DNA from: Marinosulfonomonas sp.
Lineage (GTDB): Bacteria > Pseudomonadota > Alphaproteobacteria > Rhodobacterales > Rhodobacteraceae
Direction of reading: 5' to 3'
Length of the DNA: 9,436 nt
Assembly (NCBI GenBank): GCA_026989405.1
Contig: JALSJL010000459.1
Span: 1 to 9,436 of the forward strand
The notes under the pieces are model-generated. The model saw only the letters and a list, made by a program, of their open reading frames with translations, made no database searches and was not told the DNA's origin. The translations under genes were made by a program, and so were the position numbers. How positions within the stretch are numbered: the stretch's first letter is position 1; every line of letters starts with the position of its first letter. Shown piece by piece: positions 1-6,051 of this stretch.

Positions 1-904
1 TATCGGATGTTGTTTCGGTCTTTTTGGTTCTCAGGTGTGCATCGAGTTCCGGGCGATCTATGAGGATAAGGCCCTGGGTCGACGCCCGCCCGAGCTGCCG
101 CAGGAGATCCCGTTCGATCTGGGCAACCCGCTCATAGGCCTGGGCAGGCATGAGTGCCGGCATGATATCCGGCAGACCAGGCTCCGGACCGGCTGAAACC
201 CTGGTTTTCATGGTGGCATTCCGGGGCCGGACCGCAGCGCTGCCATCGATGTTTTCACGCGTTTGTGCGCCAGGCAAAACCATTTTCGAAACGGGAGGAT
301 GCACACCAGTGGATGAAACCGGAAGCGGGCGAAACGGCGGATCTTCGGGCAACCTTATCGCTTGAGGGTTGTCCAGTGCCGGCACCTCATTCGCTGGCTC
401 GACGCCCATGCCCCGCGGGTTGCGCTGCACCCCTTGGATGACCACCGGCAGGGGCGAATTGAGGCCCTCGATTTCCCGAGATTCAGGCAGGGCTCCGACC
501 TTCGGCTGCTCTTCCGGCAAAGGTGCTTCAAAGCGCGCGTCCGGGTCGGGCGCACCCTCCTTGATGTCGATTACAAGACGTCCGCGGCGAATTTCGAATG
601 CGTCGCCGTTGCAATCGCATGTCACCTGAATGACAAGCCGTCCCGGTTCCGGGCTGACCACGCCCTGAATGCGGTCCCTCGGAATGAACCTGAAGACACG
701 CGACAGGTCAAACTCGATATCGCTTTTGGCCATCCGCAATTCATAGCCCGAACCCACGCGACCAAACGCCCAGTCAATCGGTTCCGGAAACTGCATCACG
801 AGACGAGAAAATTCGGCGTGTTCTCCCGATTGAACGACGACCGTTTCCGCACGCACCCCCAACGAGAAAGCCGCAAGGAACAGAGTCGCCAGGATCAGCC
901 TCAT
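1..904 (-). CDS. Secreted protein of unknown function next to motA (partial, C-terminus beyond left edge)
   Basis: The frame opens with ATG at 904-902, overlapping the motA stop in an ATGA, and stays open for 301 codons to the window edge, so the 3' end is missing. Residues 1-19 form a clear signal peptide (MRLILATLFLAAFSLGVRA, cleavage after VRA). Residues 20-115 look like a compact beta-rich domain of alternating hydrophobic residues, loosely reminiscent of AMIN-type cell-envelope domains, with a CDC pair at 96-98. Residues 118-250 are rich in Pro, Glu and Arg and probably disordered; a charged helical stretch follows (about 255-275). I do not recognise the family with certainty. Roseobacter-type flagellar loci often carry a long uncharacterised, sometimes TPR-containing, protein here, and this may be its N-terminal part. 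Export, translational coupling to motA and the neighbouring motE-like gene suggest a periplasmic role at the motor; that is inference. The existence of the gene is well supported, its function is not. Confidence 0.85.
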   Translation of the reverse strand, partial: MRLILATLFLAAFSLGVRAETVVVQSGEHAEFSRLVMQFPEPIDWAFGRVGSGYELRMAKSDIEFDLSRVFRFIPRDRIQGVVSPEPGRLVIQVTCDCNGDAFEIRRGRLVIDIKEGAPDPDARFEAPLPEEQPKVGALPESREIEGLNSPLPVVIQGVQRNPRGMGVEPANEVPALDNPQAIRLPEDPPFRPLPVSSTGVHPPVSKMVLPGAQTRENIDGSAAVRPRNATMKTRVSAGPEPGLPDIMPALMPAQAYERVAQIERDLLRQLGRASTQGLILIDRPELDAHLRTKKTETTSD

Positions 905-1809
905 GCAGCATCCCGCTTTACTTCTTTCAGCGCTTCTTCAAGGTCAGAGAAGGAAGGCCGGTTGTGGCCAGGCGTGTTCTGCCGGCCGACTTCAATACAG
1001 ATATTGGTCGAGTGATTGTATAGGTTTGCAACCAGAACTTCGCGGATCAGTTGATAGAAATGGCCATCTTCTTCGGCCACGGCCTTCAACTTTGCAGCGA
1101 AGGGGCCAACCAGACCGTAGGCCAGAAAAATCCCCAGAAACGTTCCGACCAGCGCGCTGCCGATCATCTTGCCAAGAATTTCCGGCGGCTGGTCGATTGA
1201 CCCCATCGTCTTGATCACCCCGAGAACCGCGGCGACGATGCCGAGCGCAGGCAAGCCATCAGAAACCGTCTGCAAGGCATGGCTTGGGTGGAGCGCGTGA
1301 TGCAGGCTTGCATCTATACGTTTTTCCAGCACTTCTTCTACCTGGTGCGGGTCGTCATAATTCATCGACGCAGAACGAAGAGTATCGCAAATCAGGCCCA
1401 CCGCTTCCTTGTCGGCCTGGATCTTTGGATAGCGGGAAAAAATACTTGAGTCGTCGGGGTTTTCAATGTGTTCTTCCAACCCGACCGGGTTCATTCTGGC
1501 GATGCGGATAAGCTCGAACAGCAGACACAGAAGATCGCGGTAGTCTTCCGCTTTCCAGTTCGCGCCCTTGAACACCTTCTTGATGTCTTTCAGCGTGTGC
1601 TTGATCGCGGCACTGTCATTGCTGATCACAAATGCGCCCGCAGCAGCCCCGCCGATCATGGTGAACTCATACGGCAGGGTCTTGATGATCGGCCCGAGTT
1701 TGCCACCGGCAGCAATGAACCCGCCAAACACCATGACGAAAATCACGGCAATTCCGATTATTCCTACCACGATATGCTCCGATGCATTGTTGTCTGTCCC
1801 TGCCAACAT
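901..1809 (-). CDS. motA: MotA, flagellar motor stator proton-channel subunit
   Basis: MotA forms, with MotB, the inner-membrane ion channel that pushes on FliG to turn the flagellum. The 302-residue protein resembles enterobacterial MotA along its whole length (about 295 residues there). Visible parts are the first membrane segment ending in VFGGF (27-31), a second near 48-63, the cytoplasmic loop with IENP (115-118), and the channel helices around 184-204 and 210-235. Pro187 in LPALGIVAAV and Pro236 in YGLVGPFA match the two essential channel prolines (Pro173 and Pro222 of E. coli). Glu112 aligns with E. coli Glu98 of the FliG-contacting loop. The C-terminal RPSFSDLEE motif (284-292) is also typical. 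The gene lies 36 bases after the motE-like gene and its TGA overlaps the next ATG. The ATG start has no clear ribosome site; a GTG at 1770-1768, six bases after GGAG, would give a 289-residue protein aligning end to end with E. coli MotA. No motB is adjacent. Confidence 0.96.
   Translation of the reverse strand: MLAGTDNNASEHIVVGIIGIAVIFVMVFGGFIAAGGKLGPIIKTLPYEFTMIGGAAAGAFVISNDSAAIKHTLKDIKKVFKGANWKAEDYRDLLCLLFELIRIARMNPVGLEEHIENPDDSSIFSRYPKIQADKEAVGLICDTLRSASMNYDDPHQVEEVLEKRIDASLHHALHPSHALQTVSDGLPALGIVAAVLGVIKTMGSIDQPPEILGKMIGSALVGTFLGIFLAYGLVGPFAAKLKAVAEEDGHFYQLIREVLVANLYNHSTNICIEVGRQNTPGHNRPSFSDLEEALKEVKRDAA
1777..1780 (-). promoter_or_regulatory. Shine-Dalgarno (GGAG) for an alternative motA GTG start
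   Basis: Read on the minus strand, GGAG is followed by CATATC and then GTG (codon 14 of the long motA frame). The spacing of six bases is good. The ATG at 1809 is preceded only by CGGAA directly against the start and by a small possible hairpin (AGAAG, loop, CTTCT, 1816-1830). This makes the shorter start plausible but not proven. Confidence 0.45.
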
Positions 1810-1845
1810 TTCCGAAGAAGGTTAACTTCTGATGGAAACCTCGGG

Positions 1846-2454
1846 TCATTCGGTTGGTGCATTTGCATTCCGCCCGGCGAGAACCACACTGATGGAATAG
1901 GCCGCTTCAGCCGGAAGGGCCGCGAGAATCTGGGCCGCGGCATCGGCCCGCATCCGGCCAACGAATCCTGCGGCAAACTCGGGCACCATTTGCTCAAAGA
2001 GCTTGGCTGCCTGCTTTGGCTTCATGTTCTCGTAGACGGCGGTCAAACGGGCCAGATCTTCTTCTGCGGCATTCTCTGATATCGACAACAGGGCCGAAAG
2101 GCGGGCCTCTGCCGCTTCAAGTTCTTCCAGCCGCGCCGTAATCTGCTGTTGCGAAAACTTGAGGGTCTGCTCAAACTCATCCAGCTCGGACTTCCGTTCC
2201 TGCAAGCCCGCCTGACGTTCCGAGATTTCGCTCAGCAATTGCTCGATTTCTTCGGGATTGGTGCAGGTCTGCTCCGCGGCCGCAGTGGCCGGATCGGGCT
2301 GGCGCTCTTTCAGCGCAGCGATTTCCTGAGCAATGGCCTGCCCGGAACCCGCCCCAAGCCGGACAAGGGCCGATGCCGCAAACAATAGCGCTATGACAAC
2401 GAGCGCGCTGCGCCCGGATGTCCATTTCTTTCTCAGGGGTCCAGGGCCGGTCAT
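1846..2454 (-). CDS. motE: MotE-like coiled-coil protein with MgtE-N-like C-terminal domain
   Basis: This 202-residue protein starts with a basic stretch and one hydrophobic segment (about 17-35), either a membrane anchor or a signal peptide with possible cleavage after GQAIA (38-42). A long Glu/Gln-rich coiled coil covers about 67-125. The C-terminal part (about 132-195), with YENMKPKQAAKLFEQM and MRADAAAQILAALP, has the helical-repeat character of MgtE-N/MotE (COG3334) proteins. In Sinorhizobium meliloti, MotE is a periplasmic chaperone for the motor protein MotC and forms disulfide-linked dimers; here a single Cys64 lies just outside the membrane segment, which would fit such a link. The ATG overlaps the stop of the upstream DUF6468-like gene (ATGA), and motA follows after 36 bases. 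The family call is fairly sure. A chaperone role is transferred from a distant relative and is only a hypothesis. Confidence 0.82.
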   Translation of the reverse strand: MTGPGPLRKKWTSGRSALVVIALLFAASALVRLGAGSGQAIAQEIAALKERQPDPATAAAEQTCTNPEEIEQLLSEISERQAGLQERKSELDEFEQTLKFSQQQITARLEELEAAEARLSALLSISENAAEEDLARLTAVYENMKPKQAAKLFEQMVPEFAAGFVGRMRADAAAQILAALPAEAAYSISVVLAGRNANAPTE

Positions 2455-2864
2455 TCCGCCGCCGTCCCCAAGCGCGCGCGCTTGCTGAGAAACAGGGGTT
2501 CTGCTGCTTCGGACTCCTCGGGTTGCATTGCCGTTTCAGGTGGGGGCTCGCGACGGTTGTTGCCGGCCGCTGATTCGGGATCGGGCAGATCGTGCATTGC
2601 CGCAACCAGCAACTCCAGTCGGCGGGCAGCATTTTCCGCTTTCCCGGTAAGCTCATTCAAGGTTTCCGTTGAACCGATTGCCGAAGCCTGGGCCACTTCA
2701 AGCGTTCTGGTCATGTCATCGACCTGACCCGACAACATCGCGATTGCGCCACCCACGCCCTTCTCAAGGTCGGTAAAACGTCGCAGTCTTCGAGAAAGGA
2801 CGATGCAATAGACTGTCGCCGCCAGGGCTGCGCCTATCAGAAGAATGTCCGCAATCAGTTCCAT
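2451..2864 (-). CDS. DUF6468-like small membrane protein of the flagellar locus
   Basis: This is a 137-residue protein of unknown function. An N-terminal membrane segment (about 5-24) is followed by the basic stretch SRRLRRF (24-30), which by the positive-inside rule puts the rest in the cytoplasm. Residues 32-90 look like a continuous amphipathic helix or coiled coil (GQVDDMTRTLEVAQASA and NELTGKAENAARRLELLV). The tail (95-137) is Pro/Glu-rich and probably disordered. Size, the single N-terminal anchor and position between fliL and a motE-like gene match the DUF6468 proteins of alphaproteobacterial flagellar loci; I name that family from memory. The ATG lies 8 bases after the fliL stop with a good ribosome site (AGGTGA), and the stop overlaps the motE-like start in ATGA. 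The operon position suggests work at the stator or basal body; no mechanism can be read from the sequence. Confidence 0.8.
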   Translation of the reverse strand: MELIADILLIGAALAATVYCIVLSRRLRRFTDLEKGVGGAIAMLSGQVDDMTRTLEVAQASAIGSTETLNELTGKAENAARRLELLVAAMHDLPDPESAAGNNRREPPPETAMQPEESEAAEPLFLSKRARLGTAAE

Positions 2865-2872
2865 GCCATCAC

Positions 2873-3367
2873 CTAGTTCAGTACGAATTCCATTATCAGA
2901 AGGTCCTTTATCCGGCCCGTCCCCGCGACAACCTGTATGCGGCGCAACATTTGCGCGCGTAGCCTGATCAGCGCGGTTCTCTCTTCCAGTTCGGCCGTTT
3001 CGACCGCCCGCAGATACCCGTTCAGAACATCGACCACGCGCGGCATGAGCTTGATCACGTCCTGCTCGCTGCTGCGCGCAACCTCCAGCTGGGCCTGAAA
3101 TCGCAAGTGCCGTTTGATATTGCCATCACCGACATTGACGATCAGCGGCGGCACCGGAACAAAAACCACGTCGGGCAACGGTTCATCCGGGGCAACTTCG
3201 GTATCCTCCACAGCTGCGTGTTCGGTCGCAGGTGCAAGAATCATGCCGGACCAGACAGCATAAAACGCCCCGCCGCCCAGCAGAACTGCAAGGATCAACC
3301 CAACCACAAGGGGTTTTTTCGACCCCTTTTTCGGTTCGTCTTCCTCGGTTGTTTCCTCGTCCGCCAT
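2873..3367 (-). CDS. fliL: FliL, basal-body/stator-associated membrane protein
   Basis: FliL sits in the inner membrane around the motor and supports stator function and torque, often through ring formation around MotAB. This 164-residue protein has an acidic then lysine-rich cytoplasmic tail (1-18), one membrane segment (about 19-40), a linker, and a periplasmic SPFH-like domain. Typical parts are PPLIVNVGDGNIKRHLRFQAQLEV (starts near 73), a long helix with LMPRVVDVLNGYLR (about 105-118), and the ending TGRIKDLLIMEFVLN. I chose ATG 3367-3365, preceded by CGGGAA at suitable distance; an upstream in-frame GTG at 3391 would add eight residues but lies inside a palindrome and lacks a ribosome site. 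It is the first gene of the minus-strand unit and diverges from fliF, so the control region between them probably sets its expression. Confidence 0.93.
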   Translation of the reverse strand: MADEETTEEDEPKKGSKKPLVVGLILAVLLGGGAFYAVWSGMILAPATEHAAVEDTEVAPDEPLPDVVFVPVPPLIVNVGDGNIKRHLRFQAQLEVARSSEQDVIKLMPRVVDVLNGYLRAVETAELEERTALIRLRAQMLRRIQVVAGTGRIKDLLIMEFVLN

Positions 3368-3381
3368 GGTGTTCCCGTGCT

Positions 3382-3397
3382 TGTTTCGCACGAAACA
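3382..3397. repeat. 16-base perfect palindrome upstream of fliL
   Basis: TGTTTCG, then CA, then CGAAACA: two perfect 7-base arms with a 2-base centre. It ends 14 bases before the fliL ATG and 93 bases before the fliF start. The tight symmetry and short centre fit a dimeric repressor operator better than a transcript hairpin, which would have almost no loop. I do not recognise the binding protein. Confidence 0.55.
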
Positions 3398-3411
3398 TAG
3401 ACCGAACTTGG

Positions 3412-3426
3412 CTAACCGATTGTTAA
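3412..3426. promoter_or_regulatory. CtrA-like binding site in the fliL/fliF divergent region
   Basis: CTAA-N7-TTAA (CTAACCGATTGTTAA), one base away from the CtrA consensus TTAA-N7-TTAA; on the minus strand it reads TTAACAATCGGTTAG. It lies 63 bases before the fliF start and 44 bases before the fliL start. CtrA is known to switch on flagellar genes in Caulobacter and in several Rhodobacteraceae. No confident -35/-10 pair or sigma-54 element could be placed around it. Confidence 0.55.
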
Positions 3427-3478
3427 GGCTGTTCGAGCAATGGTGGTTCCAACGCGAGCGGGCAGAAGCCCCGAACTG

Positions 3479-3483
3479 AAGGA
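3479..3483 (+). promoter_or_regulatory. Ribosome-binding site deciding the fliF GTG start
   Basis: AAGGA followed by TAGAGC and then GTG. The six-base spacing supports the non-ATG start, and the resulting N-terminus places the first membrane segment at residue 17, as expected for FliF. Confidence 0.7.
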
Positions 3484-3489
3484 TAGAGC

Positions 3490-5142
3490 GTGCAGCAACT
3501 ACTATTGACCTGGCTTGGTATTGATACCCGCAAAAGGATCATCGTCGGCGTCGCAACCGTGGCCATGTTTGCCGCCATCCTCGCGCTTTCCCGAATCGCC
3601 ACACAACCCGGCATGGCCCTGTTGTATTCCGGACTTGACCCGACCTCGGCAGGCGAAGTGGTCGCCGCGCTGGATCAGCAGAATGTCGAGTATGATATCC
3701 GCGGCAGCGCCATCTACGTTGACGCCAGCCGGCGTGACCAGTTGAGAATGGTGCTGGCCGGCGAAGGGCTGCCGGCAAGCAACGGCCAAGGCTATGAACT
3801 GCTGGATTCGTTGTCTGGCTTCGGAACGACAGCGCAGATGTTCGATGCCGCCTACTGGCGCGCAAAAGAGGGTGAACTGGCCCGGACGATCGTCGCGGGC
3901 CTTCAGTTCAGGGACGCGCGTGTCCACCTGTCCAACACGCCTTCGTCGCCCTTTCGCCGCGGCACGGCTCCTACGGCCTCGGTCACCGTGACGGCACGCT
4001 CAGGGTCGGTCAGCCCGGGCAATGCCCGGGCCCTGAAGTATCTGGTGTCTTCGGCCGTGACCGGGCTTTCCCCGGAGGATGTAGCGGTCATTGATGGGCG
4101 CAACGGGACGGTGGTGTCCGACAGCTCGGGCCTCGAAAATTCCGGTAGTGCGGATGAACGCACACAAGAGCTGAAACGAAATGTCGAGCGGCTGCTGGAA
4201 GCCCGCGTGGGTCGAGGGAATGTCATTGTCGAACTGAATGTTGACACCACCACGCAAAGCGAAACCCTGTTCGAACGGCGCCTGGACCCTGACAGTCGGG
4301 TGGCCATCAGCACCCGGAAGGAAGAGCGCACCAACAACTCGACCAATTCGGGCGGCAACAGTGTCACGGTGGCAAGCAACTTGCCGCAGGGCGATGTTTC
4401 GGGAGCAGGAAAATCATCTGCGTCCGACACCAGCGAAACCAATGAAACGGTCAATTTCGAAGTCTCGGAAACGACCCGGGAAATTTCGCGACTGCCCGGC
4501 GCCATCCGACGTCTGTCGGTCGCCGTGCTGGTCAATGACCTGCGACGCGAAGACCCGGAAACCGGCGACGCAGGTTGGGTGGAGCGCAGCCCGGATGAGC
4601 TTTCTTCGCTGCATGACCTTGTTGCATCCGCCGTCGGATTCGACCCGGAAAGGGGCGACACGATTACTCTGAAGTCGATGCCGTTCGAACCAATTCCCCA
4701 GGTTGGGACAGCGGCGACAACGTCGGTATTCCAGCAGCTGAACCTGGATGTCATGCGGCTTGTTCAGCTGGCGGTCCTTACACTTGTATCCGTGGTTCTG
4801 GGGCTGTTTGTTCTGCGCCCGATTCTGACGGCACCTGCGTCTCCGGCGCTTCCAGCCCCAACAAACCCGCAGAGCCTGCCGGGTGTGGGGGCCAGCCTGC
4901 CCGCATCGTCGCCAAATGCCCTGACCGGCCTGATCGACAATGACGACCCGAATTCAACATCTCAGCTACCACCCGAAATGGCGCTGGTGACGGCCGATAC
5001 CGGCCCGCGTGAACTGAACACCATTCAATCCGGGGGATCTGACAGTCCAGTGGACCGGCTGCGCGATCTGATCGCGGACCGGCAAGATGAAACGGTCGAG
5101 ATCCTCAAGTCGTGGATCGACGAGAAAGAAGAGGATGCATGA
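3490..5142 (+). CDS. fliF: FliF, flagellar MS-ring protein
   Basis: FliF builds the membrane-supramembrane ring, the base on which the rotor and export gate are assembled. The 550 residues show the family layout: a first membrane segment (about 17-34), the YscJ/FliF ring-building region (about 38-215, with ALLYSGLDPTSAGEVVAAL at 43-61 and GEGLPASNGQGYELLDS at 91-107), the second periplasmic part (about 240-400) with a variable Ser/Asn-rich insert at 281-320 and the VNFEVSETT stretch at 321-329, and a second membrane segment (about 423-445). A Pro-rich linker leads to an acidic tail (518-550, ETVEILKSWIDEKEE) that matches the FliG-binding end. It starts with GTG, supported by AAGGA six bases upstream. 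Its end overlaps fliH. fliG, whose product binds this tail, is not adjacent and must be elsewhere. Confidence 0.96.
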   Translation: MQQLLLTWLGIDTRKRIIVGVATVAMFAAILALSRIATQPGMALLYSGLDPTSAGEVVAALDQQNVEYDIRGSAIYVDASRRDQLRMVLAGEGLPASNGQGYELLDSLSGFGTTAQMFDAAYWRAKEGELARTIVAGLQFRDARVHLSNTPSSPFRRGTAPTASVTVTARSGSVSPGNARALKYLVSSAVTGLSPEDVAVIDGRNGTVVSDSSGLENSGSADERTQELKRNVERLLEARVGRGNVIVELNVDTTTQSETLFERRLDPDSRVAISTRKEERTNNSTNSGGNSVTVASNLPQGDVSGAGKSSASDTSETNETVNFEVSETTREISRLPGAIRRLSVAVLVNDLRREDPETGDAGWVERSPDELSSLHDLVASAVGFDPERGDTITLKSMPFEPIPQVGTAATTSVFQQLNLDVMRLVQLAVLTLVSVVLGLFVLRPILTAPASPALPAPTNPQSLPGVGASLPASSPNALTGLIDNDDPNSTSQLPPEMALVTADTGPRELNTIQSGGSDSPVDRLRDLIADRQDETVEILKSWIDEKEEDA

Positions 5143-5756
5143 TGCCCGCAACACTTGTGCTTGAAGAATTCAGAGACTCAATGCCAGGGCGCCCGGTCGA
5201 TGGCCTGTCGCTGAACCCGGGACCGTCGCAAGAGATTGAAGCTGCCCGCGCCGAAGGCTACGAGCAAGGCTACGCCGCAGGCTGGGACGATGCGTCGCGT
5301 GCCGCCCAGGAAGAACAAAGCCGGATCAGCGCCGAATTCGCCCACAACCTGCTGGACCTGAACTTTACGTTTCACGAGGCCCGCAGCCATGTCCTGTGCT
5401 CGATCACCCCGGTGCTCAAGCAAGCTCTGGAAAAATTGCTGCCGGAGTTGACCGCGCAGTATCTGGAAGACATCGTGGCCGAACAGCTGACGCCGGTTTT
5501 CGAAACAGCTGCAGACCGGCCGATCACAATTGCGGCGGCGCCGGACAACATTGCCCGACTGCAACCCATTCTGGCCTCAACCGGGACATTGGCCATCGAG
5601 TTTGTTGAAGAAGCCAGCCTCGGGCCCGGACAAATCCGGATCCGATCCGGTCCGCAGGAAAGCCTGATTGATCTGGATAGCGCGATTTCGCGAATTCTCG
5701 GTGCAATCGATGTCATCAACCTGGCGAATCAGGAGGCCGAAGCACATGGCGAATGA
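5139..5756 (+). CDS. fliH: FliH-like regulator of the flagellar export ATPase
   Basis: FliH dimers hold the export ATPase FliI in check and bring it to the export gate and the C-ring (through FliN). The 205-residue protein has the hallmark Gly-containing helix EGYEQGYAAGW (39-49), a following charged helical region (50-115), and a C-terminal alpha/beta part (about 125-195; ITIAAAPDNIARLQPIL and LGPGQIRIRSG) like the FliH/SctL C-terminal domain. The start is ATG 5139, overlapping the fliF stop (ATGA); a second ATG directly follows (5142) and has slightly better spacing from GAGGA, so the true start may be one codon later. A further in-frame ATG at 5112 lies inside fliF and is unlikely. The 3' end overlaps fliN by 11 bases. 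Sequence similarity to classical FliH is modest, as usual in this family, so context carries much of the call. Confidence 0.88.
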   Translation: MMPATLVLEEFRDSMPGRPVDGLSLNPGPSQEIEAARAEGYEQGYAAGWDDASRAAQEEQSRISAEFAHNLLDLNFTFHEARSHVLCSITPVLKQALEKLLPELTAQYLEDIVAEQLTPVFETAADRPITIAAAPDNIARLQPILASTGTLAIEFVEEASLGPGQIRIRSGPQESLIDLDSAISRILGAIDVINLANQEAEAHGE

Positions 5757-6051
5757 TCTCGAGCCGGAGCAGACAGAAGACGGCGAAACCGTTTCCGGGC
5801 AAGGCCGCTTCAGCCAAGTCCCGATCGAGGTGATCATCTCGGTCGGCAAGGCCCACCCGATGATTGGTGATCTGCTCAAGCTGCAGAGCAATTCGGTGCT
5901 CGCTCTGGATCAGAAAGTCTCCGATCCGGTTGAACTGTATGTGGGCAACCAGCTGATCGCCCGCGGCGCACTGGAAGAACTCGAGGGCGGCGAAGACGGC
6001 CAACTGGCGGTTCGCCTTACCGAGGTCGCGTCACGAGACAACGGATCATGA
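5746..6051 (+). CDS. fliN: FliN, flagellar C-ring switch protein
   Basis: FliN is part of the cytoplasmic C-ring, where it binds FliM and FliH and takes part in switching and in docking of export substrates. The 101-residue protein has an acidic disordered start (1-20) and then a SpoA domain (about 24-95): VPIEVIISVGKAHPMIGDLL (25-44), LALDQKVSDPVELYVGNQLI (52-71) and ARGALEELEGG (72-82), all typical of FliN. The start ATG at 5746 follows AGGAGG at 5731-5736 (9-base spacing), and puts the first 11 bases inside the end of fliH; an ATG at 5668 in the same frame lacks such a site and would add an atypical extension. The stop overlaps the fliP start (ATGA). fliM is not in the window. Confidence 0.93.
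   Translation: MANDLEPEQTEDGETVSGQGRFSQVPIEVIISVGKAHPMIGDLLKLQSNSVLALDQKVSDPVELYVGNQLIARGALEELEGGEDGQLAVRLTEVASRDNGS

Larger units (their letters stand above)
3368..3489. promoter_or_regulatory. Divergent control region between fliL and fliF
   Basis: This 122-base stretch is the only sizeable gap without coding sequence in the window. Since the units on both sides are closely packed, it must hold the promoters of both. It contains the palindrome at 3382-3397, the CtrA-like site at 3412-3426, and the fliF ribosome site AAGGA at 3479-3483. Exact promoter boxes were not identifiable by eye. Confidence 0.7.

Noticed and set aside
362..1015. 217-codon plus-strand frame over the left-edge gene and the end of motA
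   Set aside because: It is antisense to two coupled genes, one being motA; no ribosome site and composition typical of a shadow frame.
1821..1826. GTTAAC before motA as a CtrA site
   Set aside because: There is no second TTAA-like half at 7-base spacing on either side, so the CtrA pattern is not met.
3368..3489. Sigma-54 or sigma-70 promoter boxes in the fliL/fliF gap
   Set aside because: No GG-N10-GC type element was found, and candidate -35 sequences near the CtrA-like site lack a convincing -10 at 16-18 bases.
3903..4754. 283-codon minus-strand frame inside fliF
   Set aside because: The translation is Ser/Arg/Thr-rich low-complexity sequence expected from the antisense of fliF codons; fliF has family motifs along the same stretch.
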